Source of the DNA: UBA12079 sp964608745
GTDB taxonomy: Bacteria; Patescibacteriota; Minisyncoccia; Phycocordibacterales; UBA12079
Direction: 5' to 3'
Assembly: GCA_964608745.1 (NCBI GenBank)
Contig: CAZSPC010000012.1
Span: 1-24,399 of the forward strand
DNA: 24,399 bases
This document shows positions 13,509 to 20,060 of this stretch, piece by piece; position 1 is the first letter of the stretch; every line of letters starts with the position of its first letter. The notes below the pieces were generated by a model that saw only the letters and a program-made list of their open reading frames with translations, made no database searches and had not been told where the DNA came from. The position numbers and the translations under genes were made by a program.

Positions 13509-16203
13509 AATTTGTTTTGATTATTTGTTTTTTAAATAGAATATACTTTGTTCCCTCAATAATAAGAAGGTTGAACACCCCTACCCCAACTAAGAATAAT
13601 AATTCCCAACCATTAAGTGGAACCAGTGAAAGCATTTTTTGAATTGGTGGGAAAAACATTGCCACCAACAACAGAGACATACTTGTAAACCAAGCAGTTA
13701 TTAAATATCGATTTGAAAAAAGATCTTCTTTCCAAAATGGTTTATCCAGAGCTTTAAATGAAAAGGCAAAGAAAACAGAATCAATGGAAAGGGCTACAAA
13801 CATAATTGTTCGAATTTCTTCGATTGGTAAATTAAATTGATTTAATACCCAAAACAGAATTAATAAGAAAAATCCAGTAACTAAACTAACAATCCAAATC
13901 ATTTTTTTCAAAGGTCCTGATAAAATATTTTTTGTTCTCTGAGATCTTGGATCTCTTTTCATCAAATCTTTCTCCCCCGGCTCGAATACAAAGGCAAAAT
14001 TCATTAAACCTTCTTCAACCATATTTGACCAAAGAATTTGTGACGGCAAGATGGGTAGGGGCATTCCAAGCAGTAAAGAACCCCCGATTAAAAATACCTC
14101 ACTAAAAGAAGTAGAAAGAAGATAGCCTACAATTTTTTTCAGATTATCAATTATTTTCCTCCCCTCTTCAATTGCATAAGTAATTACCGAAAACGATCCG
14201 TCCATCAAAATCAAATCTGATGCTTCTTTGGCCACTTCTGTTCCGTTATTCATTGCTACCCCGATGTCAGCACCTTGCAGTGCAGGAGCATCATTAACCC
14301 CGTCTCCTGTCATAGCTACTACCTCATCTTGTTTTTGGAATAATTCAGAAAGTCGTAATTTTTGAGCAGGAGCCATTCTAGAAAATACCTTTACGCCTTC
14401 CATCTCTTTCAGTAATTCTTTATCTTTCATTATTTCAATATCAGCACCTGTTAGTATTTTTTCTCCCTCTTTAATAATTCCAACTTTCTTGGCAATACTT
14501 CCGGCAGTATTGGGATTATCGCCTGTTACCATAATTACTCTTGCTCCGGCCTTTTGGGCTTTTCGAATTGATTTTTTAGCATCAGGCCTGATTGGATCTT
14601 CAAATGCCAGCAAACCAACAAAAACCAGTTTTGTTGCAATTTTTTCTCGAGCTTCCTTTTTTTCTGCCTCTGGGATTACCTCCCAATCAATATCTCGATA
14701 AGCTAGGGCTGTAAAACGCATCCCCTCTTTTGATTTTTGTTTTTGAATTCTAGCAAACTCTTTTCGAGTTGCCTCTGTCATTTTTTTTTCTTTTCCGTTT
14801 ATGTAAACAGAATTTGAGTGTTCTAAAATAAGTTCTGGAATACCACTAATATAGAGCCGATTTTCTTTGGATGCTAAATTTTTATTTAAAGACGCGCTAA
14901 AGCCATTCTTTGATTCAAATCCGAGTAAATCAATTCTCTTGTTTTCTTCTGATAACTCTGATTGAGCCAGTCCGTGTTCAAGTCCGGCAAAAACCATCGC
15001 TTTTTCTAGTGGTCGACCTCTTACGACTAGTTTGCTTTCAGCATCTGGATCATCTTCCACAAAGGCATCAGAAGATAGCACGGCCATTTTCAAAAAATCC
15101 TTGTTAGCACTGTTTTCAATATTTGTGGTTTTATTTTTGATAGAATCAAGACTAAAAACTTCTGTTAGCCTCATTTTTGCTTCGGTAATCGTTCCTGTTT
15201 TATCAGTCAAAATTACGGTAGTACTCCCCAGCGTTTCAGCTGCTAATAAATTTCTGACTAAGCCACCTTTCTTTAAAATAGAACTCATTCCTACCGCCAA
15301 AACTGAGGTAACCGCCGCCGGCAAACCTTCCGGCATTACAGCAACCGCAACCGCAATCGATATTAACACCATAGAAGTGATTGACTCACCTCTGAACAAA
15401 CCAAGGAAGAAAATAGCAATAAGTGATACCACTACCAAAACCGTCAAAAATTGTGCTAACTTTTCGATATTCTCTTTAATTGGAGTTTTCTCTTCTTCCA
15501 CACTAGCCAAAGATGATGCAATTTGCCCAATCTGTGTTTTTTCTCCTGTTTCAACTACAATTCCACGACCATAGCCGCCAGACAAAAGAGTTCCCATCCA
15601 AACCATATTTGTTTGTTGACTCAATCCTTTTTTCTTTTTTGTTGTTTTTATTTGACTTACACTTTTAGAAACACTTACCCACTCTCCTGTTAACACAGAT
15701 TCATTCACCAACATATTTTTTTCTTCAACTAATCGAATATCAGCCGGAACATATGATCCTGCTTCTAATACAACTAAATCTCCCGGTACTAATTCAGTAA
15801 CCGGGATTACATTTTTTCTTCCACCTCTAATTACTGTGGCAAATTTTTGTTGTGATTCATTTAATTTTTCAAAAGCCTTTGATGCCTTATTTTCTTGAAA
15901 TGTACCAATTCCTGTATTTACAACAAGTGCTAAGAAAATAACGAAAGAGTCTGTATATTCTTTTAGTAGCAATGTAACAATTCCCGCTATAAAAAGAATT
16001 AAAATAAGGGGGCTTTTGAATTGAACAAAAATCTTTCCTAAAATACCAAAATCTCTTTCTTTTTCAAATGAATTGGGACCATATTTTTTTTGCAATTGTT
16101 CTATTTTATCAAAAGGCAATCCTTCGTTTAAATCAGTTTTTAATTTTTCAGCAATTTGCTTTGAAGTTAATAAGTGCCAGTCTTTTATTTTAGTTTTTGT
16201 CAT
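13507..16203 (-). CDS. P2-type cation-transporting ATPase (Ca2+-ATPase-like)
   Basis: An 898-aa protein, full length. Order: N-terminal cation-ATPase domain, M1-M2 (about 64-103), actuator domain with LTGEW (171-175, usually TGES), M3-M4 with PEGLP (291-295), the phosphorylated D334 in DKTGT, a nucleotide-binding domain, the hinge TGDGVNDAP (632-640), and M5-M10. The M4 motif VMPEGLP fits the P2A group that exports Ca2+ or related cations. Compared with SERCA, the M5 asparagine is replaced by serine while the glutamate is kept (S701-E702), and the M6 asparagine N727 is followed by E730-E731 in place of Thr-Asp, so ion choice may differ. No SD; TATAAC lies about 12 nt before the ATG. Confidence 0.95.
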   Translation of the reverse strand: MTKTKIKDWHLLTSKQIAEKLKTDLNEGLPFDKIEQLQKKYGPNSFEKERDFGILGKIFVQFKSPLILILFIAGIVTLLLKEYTDSFVIFLALVVNTGIGTFQENKASKAFEKLNESQQKFATVIRGGRKNVIPVTELVPGDLVVLEAGSYVPADIRLVEEKNMLVNESVLTGEWVSVSKSVSQIKTTKKKKGLSQQTNMVWMGTLLSGGYGRGIVVETGEKTQIGQIASSLASVEEEKTPIKENIEKLAQFLTVLVVVSLIAIFFLGLFRGESITSMVLISIAVAVAVMPEGLPAAVTSVLAVGMSSILKKGGLVRNLLAAETLGSTTVILTDKTGTITEAKMRLTEVFSLDSIKNKTTNIENSANKDFLKMAVLSSDAFVEDDPDAESKLVVRGRPLEKAMVFAGLEHGLAQSELSEENKRIDLLGFESKNGFSASLNKNLASKENRLYISGIPELILEHSNSVYINGKEKKMTEATRKEFARIQKQKSKEGMRFTALAYRDIDWEVIPEAEKKEAREKIATKLVFVGLLAFEDPIRPDAKKSIRKAQKAGARVIMVTGDNPNTAGSIAKKVGIIKEGEKILTGADIEIMKDKELLKEMEGVKVFSRMAPAQKLRLSELFQKQDEVVAMTGDGVNDAPALQGADIGVAMNNGTEVAKEASDLILMDGSFSVITYAIEEGRKIIDNLKKIVGYLLSTSFSEVFLIGGSLLLGMPLPILPSQILWSNMVEEGLMNFAFVFEPGEKDLMKRDPRSQRTKNILSGPLKKMIWIVSLVTGFFLLILFWVLNQFNLPIEEIRTIMFVALSIDSVFFAFSFKALDKPFWKEDLFSNRYLITAWFTSMSLLLVAMFFPPIQKMLSLVPLNGWELLFLVGVGVFNLLIIEGTKYILFKKQIIKTN

Positions 16204-16261
16204 AAAAATTTAAGTGTTATAATGTAGGTATTATTCTATCATAAACTAGTTACTTTGAATT

Positions 16262-16711
16262 ATGTTACAACAACAAATAAAAGAACAATTAAAAAAATCA
16301 ATGAAAGCTCACAACACAATTAAAACAACAGTTTTAAAAAGTTTGCTTTCTGGTTTTACCAATGAATTAGTGGCTCAAAAAAGAAAGCCATCAGAAGAAA
16401 TTTCTGATGATGATGCGATGGTTGTAATTAAGCGAGCAGTCAAGCAGAGAAAAGATTCTATTGAACAATTTAGAAATGGCAATCGTGAAGATTTGGTTGA
16501 GGCCGAAGAACAGGAGCTGGCTATTTTAGAAGAATACTTACCTGAAATGATGAGTAAAGAAGAGATATTAAAAATTGCTGAGGCTAAAAAACAAGAAATG
16601 GCTATCGAAGATAAATCTAAAATAGGAATGTTAATGGGGGCTTTAATGAAGGAATTAGGTGGTAAAGCAGATGGGGGTGATGTTAAAGAGGTGGTTGATA
16701 GTCTATTTTAA
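16262..16711 (+). CDS. yqeY: GatB/YqeY-domain protein
   Basis: A 149-aa protein. Typical YqeY layout: an N-terminal helical part (MKAHNTIKTTVLKSLLSGFTN, about 15-35), then AIVVIKRAVKQRKDSIEQF-like and EEQELAILEEYLPEMMS, and the C-terminal domain ending KADGGDVKEVVDSLF. YqeY resembles the tail domain of the GatB amidotransferase subunit and binds tRNA in some proteins; its cellular role is unclear. It is divergent from the ATPase gene, whose promoter region it shares (TATAAT at about 16218). No SD. A weak hairpin (TGGGTA / TACCCA, 16725-16749) follows. Confidence 0.92.
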   Translation: MLQQQIKEQLKKSMKAHNTIKTTVLKSLLSGFTNELVAQKRKPSEEISDDDAMVVIKRAVKQRKDSIEQFRNGNREDLVEAEEQELAILEEYLPEMMSKEEILKIAEAKKQEMAIEDKSKIGMLMGALMKELGGKADGGDVKEVVDSLF

Positions 16712-16818
16712 GTTTTTATATTTTTGGGTATTAGCTAAGTTACTACCCATTATATTTGCATGATACTTTTTTGGTTAGAGTAACGTTACCCTATCGATAT
16801 GGTATCGATACCCCTCAT

Positions 16819-16845
16819 TAAAAAAAGTGGGTGTCGGACACCCAC
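16819..16845 (-). terminator. Terminator for the 128-aa gene
   Basis: GTGGGTGT / ACACCCAC around CGG (16827-16845). On the minus strand it is followed by seven T. Other short palindromes (GTAACGTTAC, ATCGAT...ATCGAT) lie at about 16780-16810. Confidence 0.8.
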
Positions 16846-16888
16846 CTTATTGATTTAGGTATAAAAAAATTATCTAACTTGCTACTTT

Positions 16889-17275
16889 TTATCCATAAAG
16901 TTCCAACAATGCTTCACCTTCCATATTTAGAGTAAGTTTAAAAATTTTAGGCTTACTTCCCACCATTATCCCAAAAAACAAATAATCTTCTGCATCTTCA
17001 AGAATCGTTATTTTATGATATAAAAATTTCCAATTTTTTACTTCACTTGGTAACTTACCAGTTTGACTAGAACCAGCACTAAATATTTGATCCCACTTTC
17101 CGGGATCTTTATCGTTTCTTCTAACAAATTTTTTAACAATAAAACCAGAGCTATATGTATTTTTGTTTTGTTTTAAGAAAGTTTTTAAACCAAAAAAGAA
17201 ACTCTTTTCCACAAAAATATTATTTTGAAGTATGTTTTGATACTTCGTTTTTAAGGCGTCAATATTTACATTCAT
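16889..17275 (-). CDS. Unrecognised 128-aa protein
   Basis: A soluble, lysine-rich protein with no membrane segment and no cysteine. A hydrophobic strand pattern near the end (DYLFFGIMVG, IFKLTLNMEGEALLELYG) suggests a beta-rich C-terminus. No family recognised. A GAGGAG SD lies 6-7 nt before the ATG, and it has its own terminator. It stands alone between yqeY and the structured RNA region. Confidence 0.65.
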   Translation of the reverse strand: MNVNIDALKTKYQNILQNNIFVEKSFFFGLKTFLKQNKNTYSSGFIVKKFVRRNDKDPGKWDQIFSAGSSQTGKLPSEVKNWKFLYHKITILEDAEDYLFFGIMVGSKPKIFKLTLNMEGEALLELYG

Positions 17276-17414
17276 TTTTTCTCCTCAATACGATTTTCTT
17301 TTTCTAGGTTCCTGTTTCTAGGTTATTTATACACTATTTTGGATGGTTTGGGAAGGGTTTTGGGACTAAAATATATAAAAACAAAATTAGGTTTTGTTTT
17401 TGCTTTTTGATGTT

Positions 17415-17606
17415 GGGCTCGTCCCGCAGTTACTAAATATTTTAAAAAACACTTCGTGTTTCTAAAATATTAAGTACTGCTGGGCGCGGCGCTCGCGACA
17501 ATTTTTAAAAATTCTCTTGATGGGAGAATTTTAAAAAATCGTAGACCGCTCCACCGTTCTCGCCCGCACGCAAGGTCCACAAGGACTTGGCTCCCTTGAC
17601 ACAGAA
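17415..17606 (+). repeat. Structured element U1 (possible non-coding RNA)
   Basis: A 192-nt segment paralogous to 17661-17830. Shared blocks are GGGCTCGTCCCGC at the start, GTTACTAA, GTAC, CTCG, CTCC, CCCGCACG and a final CCCT-GACACAGA. Between them lie hairpins of differing sequence: one at about 17430-17475 with a CAC-TTC-GTG tip, an A/T hairpin at 17501-17540 and CAAGGTCC / GGACTTG at 17571-17589. CAGTTACT / AGTACTG replaces CGGTTACT / AGTACCG of U2, a compensatory change. No coding frame fits. It may be an RNA gene or a palindromic repeat. Confidence 0.6.
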
Positions 17607-17660
17607 TAAAAAAGAAGAGCGGAGCAACAAAGTGCTAGCTCTCTTTTGTTGTTTAGCATC

Positions 17661-17830
17661 GGGCTCGTCCCGCGGTTACTAAGTAAATTTTTAGTACTAC
17701 GCACTCAAATTTACTAAGTACCGTTGGACGCAGCTCGCCTGTTTTTATTCCGCTACGCTTCATAAAAACATGGCTCCGCCTTTCGAGCCCGCACGAAAAG
17801 CCCGCAGGGGCTTTTCTCCCTCGACACAGA
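17661..17830 (+). repeat. Structured element U2 (possible non-coding RNA)
   Basis: The second copy, starting 246 nt after U1. Helices: GCTCGTCC with GGACGCAGC, CGGTTACT with AGTACCG, GTTTTTAT with ATAAAAAC (loop CCGCTACGCTTC), and GAAAAGCCC with GGGCTTTTC. The 5' GGGCTCG can also pair with CGAGCCC at 17784-17790. Its 3' part carries TTCGAGCCCGC and then CCTCGACACAGATAAAAAG, matching the T-arm and the 3' end plus trailer of tRNA-Phe in the opposite orientation, with a hairpin inserted between them. Confidence 0.6.
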
Positions 17831-17884
17831 TAAAAAGAAAAACAAAAGCAAAGCTTTTGTTTTTCTTTTTATCTGTGTCGAGGG
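17818..17884. repeat. 32-bp perfect inverted repeat reaching into tRNA-Phe
   Basis: Arms 17818-17849 and 17853-17884 are perfect complements around AAA, with a GC-AAA-GC tip. The right arm includes the last 9 nt of tRNA-Phe (17876-17884). It could act as the tRNA's transcription end, but no T-run follows on the minus strand. Confidence 0.85.
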
Positions 17885-17948
17885 GCGGGCTCGAACCGCC
17901 GACCCTTCGCTCTTCAGGCGAATGCTCTACCAACTGAGCTACCTCGAC
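17876..17948 (-). tRNA. tRNA-Phe (anticodon GAA)
   Basis: 73 nt. Acceptor GTCGAGG / CCTCGAC with discriminator A; D-arm GCTC...GAGC; anticodon stem TTCGC / GCGAA with loop CTGAAGA; T-arm GGCGG-TTCGAGC-CCGCC. All helices pair, so it looks functional. CCA is not encoded (CAG follows). Its 3' end lies in the 32-bp inverted repeat, and a decayed second copy lies upstream at 18001-18134, with a similar upstream sequence (GTGTTATATTAA). Confidence 0.97.
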
Positions 17949-18000
17949 ATTTTTGGTGTAATTATTTTTTTGATTAATATAACACTTTATATAAATTTTC

Positions 18001-18134
18001 GCATTCGCCTTTCAAATGAATGCTCTCCCTCCTATTTTCTATCTCCCTTCGGTCGATAACGAAAATTTTTTGCTTTGCAAAAACCGGATTAAAAGCAAAG
18101 AAATTTGCTTTTAATCCAACTGAGCTACCTCGAC
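18001..18134 (-). pseudogene. Decayed tRNA-Phe copy interrupted in the D-loop
   Basis: The first 19 nt (18116-18134) are identical to tRNA-Phe. About 88 nt follow (18028-18115) with two hairpins (GATTAAAAGCAAA / TTTGCTTTTAATC and TTTTTGC-AAA-GCAAAAA). The tRNA then resumes with GAGC, a mispaired anticodon stem and the loop TTGAAAG, which still has U33 and GAA. There is no T-arm and no 3' acceptor strand. The upstream region also matches that of the functional gene, so promoter and tRNA were duplicated together. Confidence 0.75.
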
Positions 18135-18278
18135 ATTTTTTATATTTTATTTTTAGTTAATATAACACCTTTTAAAAACTTTCGAAGACATTACTTAATT
18201 TTCTAAAAATTAAAAACTACTTCAAACTTTTCCTAAAAACAACAGAAAAGTTTGGAGCAATACAAACTAAAAACTTTC

Positions 18279-18626
18279 TTATTGTCCGATGAATCCTTTT
18301 AATAAACCTTCTAACTGTCCGACGCCTTGTACCCCGACATCTAAGCCGGTACTAACCCCTTGGTTAACTGTTCCGAGGGTTTCATTCAAACTTTGCATAC
18401 CAGCGCCAATGCTTTGATAAGCACCGATCAAACCTTCTATATAAGGTTGTACATAATAATAAGCACCCAAAGCAATTCCAATAATAATTACCCAATAAAA
18501 AATTCTCATAGCTCGTGACCATCTCAAAGAACTCAATAATTTTTTAAGAATTTTATTGTTTTCCTTGGTTAATTCTAAAAGCTCTTCCATCGAATCACTT
18601 TTATTTGTATCAAAATCTACGGACAT
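18279..18626 (-). CDS. Single-pass membrane protein with N-terminal coiled coil
   Basis: A 115-aa protein. An acidic, helical N-terminus (MEELLELTKENNKILKKLL, 13-31) is followed by a basic turn and one transmembrane helix (about 41-60, IFYWVIIIGIALGAYYYV), then a C-terminal part of small residues with GVSTGLDVGVQGVGQLEGLL. Similar short proteins recur in Parcubacteria, without a known function. Promoter: TTGATT (18656-18661), 16 nt, TATACT (18634-18639), 7 nt to the ATG. No SD, so probably leaderless. Confidence 0.75.
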   Translation of the reverse strand: MSVDFDTNKSDSMEELLELTKENNKILKKLLSSLRWSRAMRIFYWVIIIGIALGAYYYVQPYIEGLIGAYQSIGAGMQSLNETLGTVNQGVSTGLDVGVQGVGQLEGLLKGFIGQ

Positions 18627-18674
18627 ATTGAAAAGTATAACAACTTAAAATCAAAAATCAATCTTTCATGCTTG

Positions 18675-18855
18675 TGCTCTCAGCAGGAATCGAATCTACA
18701 TCTAATCCTTAGGAGGGACTCGTTTATACTGCTTTTTCCACTCCTTGTGTCCCCAACAGGAATCGAACCTATATCTGACCCTTAGGAGGGGTCTGTTCTA
18801 TCCATTGAACTATGGGGACACAAGGACTGGAAAAAGTCCATTGAACTATGAGAGC
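18675..18855 (-). pseudogene. tRNA-Arg(CCU) second copy, interrupted by a nested tRNA
   Basis: The 5' part 18837-18855 (19 nt) and 3' part 18675-18728 (54 nt) join to a 73-nt tRNA. Acceptor GCTCTCA / TGAGAGC is perfect, the anticodon stem AGTCC / GGATT pairs with loop CTCCTAA (CCU), and the T-loop is TTCGATT. Defects: C13-A22 in the D-stem and A53-C61 in the T-stem. The 108-nt interruption (18729-18836) contains the complete tRNA at 18748-18819, flanked by 16-nt inverted repeats (CTTTTTCCAGTCCTTG and its near complement, one mismatch). The conserved acceptor pairing across the insertion suggests it may not be dead. Confidence 0.8.
18748..18819 (-). tRNA. tRNA-Arg (anticodon CCU), nested inside another tRNA copy
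   Basis: 72 nt. Acceptor GTCCCCA / TGGGGAC with discriminator A; D-arm GTTC / GAAC; anticodon stem GACCC / GGGTC with loop CTCCTAA; T-arm ATAGG-TTCGATT-CCTGT. All helices pair, so this is the functional gene. CCA is not encoded (CAA follows). The acceptor helix is extended on both sides by the flanking inverted repeats, giving about 23 bp of near-continuous pairing in a precursor. Confidence 0.96.
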
Positions 18856-18916
18856 AGGATGAATTATATTTACAGGTTAAAAGATATCATTATTACCAAT
18901 CAAATTCAATAAAATA

Positions 18917-18960
18917 AAAATCAAAAAACTACACAAATATTTGTGTAGTTTTTTGATTTT
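18917..18960. terminator. Strong terminator after the glutaredoxin gene
   Basis: A 44-bp perfect palindrome (right arm starts ATTTGTGTAG) with A/T tracts at both ends. It serves the minus-strand glutaredoxin and shields the tRNA region. Confidence 0.9.
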
Positions 18961-18982
18961 TTTACTTCTGCTTCTGTGCTTT

Positions 18983-19222
18983 TTAACTAGCCAAAAGTTC
19001 TTCCAACTTATCCTTATCAAATCCAACAACCACTTCCCCGTCAATTGTTGTAACTGGTACCCCCATTTGTCCGCCTGTTACTGCCATCATTTCTTCTCTT
19101 TTTTCTGTATCAGCGGCTACATCGTATTCTTCAAACTGAACAGCTTTTTCATTTAAATAATCTTTTAACATCAAACAATATGTACATGTTGGGGTTGAAT
19201 AAATAACTACTTTCTTTTCCAT
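18983..19222 (-). CDS. Glutaredoxin-like thiol-disulfide oxidoreductase
   Basis: A 79-aa protein, the size of NrdH/glutaredoxin-like proteins. The redox motif is C13-T-Y-C16 (STPTCTYC), the cis-proline loop is GQMGVPVT, and the C-terminal helix contains GFDKDKLEELL. It probably passes electrons to a reductase target such as ribonucleotide reductase; the partner is not in the window. No SD. A TATAAT box lies about 35 nt upstream, so this one has a leader. Confidence 0.93.
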   Translation of the reverse strand: MEKKVVIYSTPTCTYCLMLKDYLNEKAVQFEEYDVAADTEKREEMMAVTGGQMGVPVTTIDGEVVVGFDKDKLEELLAS

Positions 19223-19263
19223 AAAATTTTAAATTTAATTTCTAAACTTCAGTCCATTATATC

Positions 19264-19294
19264 AAACGAAAATTTGCGAAGCAAATTTTCGTTT
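19264..19294. repeat. Palindrome with GC-GAA-GC tip
   Basis: A perfect 14-bp stem (AAACGAAAATTTGC) around GAA, between the divergent glutaredoxin and signal peptidase genes. Confidence 0.8.
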
Positions 19295-19367
19295 TCATAA
19301 TTCTTAATTCGCAACTTGCTTCTTGGGGTTGACTAAAATCTAAAAAACTTTTACAAGTACGAAAAAT

Positions 19368-19397
19368 TTGCGTCGAGAATTCCGCCTGTGATACAAT
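19368..19397 (+). promoter_or_regulatory. Signal peptidase promoter, leaderless geometry
   Basis: -35 TTGCGT (19368-19373), 18-nt spacer, -10 TACAAT (19392-19397), then 6 nt (GCTCGC) to the ATG. Confidence 0.65.
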
Positions 19398-19403
19398 GCT
19401 CGC

Positions 19404-19949
19404 ATGAATGAAAATCAAGACAACTTTTTCATAGAAGTCTTTAAGTTTTCTCTACTAACTTTGGTTATTGTATTGCCAATTAGAATGTTTATATTTGGCC
19501 CCTTTATTGTCAGTGGAGTTTCAATGAGTCCAACCTTTGAAACTGGCAACTATCTCATTATTGATAAAATTTCATACAAAACAAACAAAGAACCTCAACG
19601 AGGAGAGGTAGTTGTTTTTCGATACCCCCAAAATCCTGATAAATATTTTATAAAAAGAATTATTGGACTACCTAATGAAACGGTCGAAATCAAAAATGGT
19701 GATATTTATATAAAAAATAATCAAAATCCTGATGGTTTTAAACTTACAGAAGATTATTTAACAAGTAATTATAAAGAGTCAAACTTGACTACTAAATTAT
19801 CAAACAGTGATTATTTCGTAATGGGAGATAACCGAGCCAATAGTTCTGATTCAAGATACTGGGGTGCATTAGACAGGGAGTATGTAACCGGACAAGCATT
19901 TATTCGATTGTTTCCGATTACACAAATAGACCTCTGGCCAGGGAGGTAA
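19404..19949 (+). CDS. lepB: Type I signal peptidase
   Basis: A 181-aa protein. An N-terminal transmembrane helix (about 12-34) precedes the S26 catalytic domain. The nucleophile is S40 in SGVSMSPTF and the general base is K84 in FIKRIIGLP. VVFRYP and GDNRANSSDSRYWG are the other conserved boxes. It releases exported proteins from the membrane by cutting their signal peptides. Predicted leaderless: the -10 box lies 6 nt before the ATG and no SD is present. A palindrome (19980-20010) follows. Confidence 0.96.
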   Translation: MNENQDNFFIEVFKFSLLTLVIVLPIRMFIFGPFIVSGVSMSPTFETGNYLIIDKISYKTNKEPQRGEVVVFRYPQNPDKYFIKRIIGLPNETVEIKNGDIYIKNNQNPDGFKLTEDYLTSNYKESNLTTKLSNSDYFVMGDNRANSSDSRYWGALDREYVTGQAFIRLFPITQIDLWPGR

Positions 19950-19979
19950 GTGCGAAGTAGTAAGGTATAAGTAGTAAGA

Positions 19980-20010
19980 AATGAATTTTTGGCAAAGCCA
20001 AAAATTCATT
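19980..20010. repeat. Palindrome with GGC-AAA-GCC tip
   Basis: A perfect 14-bp stem (AATGAATTTTTGGC) around AAA. It is flanked by loosely repeated GTAGTAAG units on the left and TTAAATC / ATAAATC units on the right. Confidence 0.8.
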
Positions 20011-20060
20011 CAAAATTAAAAATTCTTAAATCATAAATCTTAAATCTATTTTTAAAATTT

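Noticed and set aside
15032..15574. Plus-strand frame of 180 codons
   Set aside because: Antisense to the P-type ATPase core, which has every family motif; the serine- and threonine-rich product is a shadow.
16820..16837. Similarity to the hairpin arm at 3265-3281 (AAAAAAGTGG...TGTCGG)
   Set aside because: About 16 nt of low-complexity similarity with an indel; not enough to call a repeat family.
17415..17830. CRISPR-like spaced repeats
   Set aside because: Only two long copies with differing internal stems, no short constant repeat with uniform spacers, and no cas genes.
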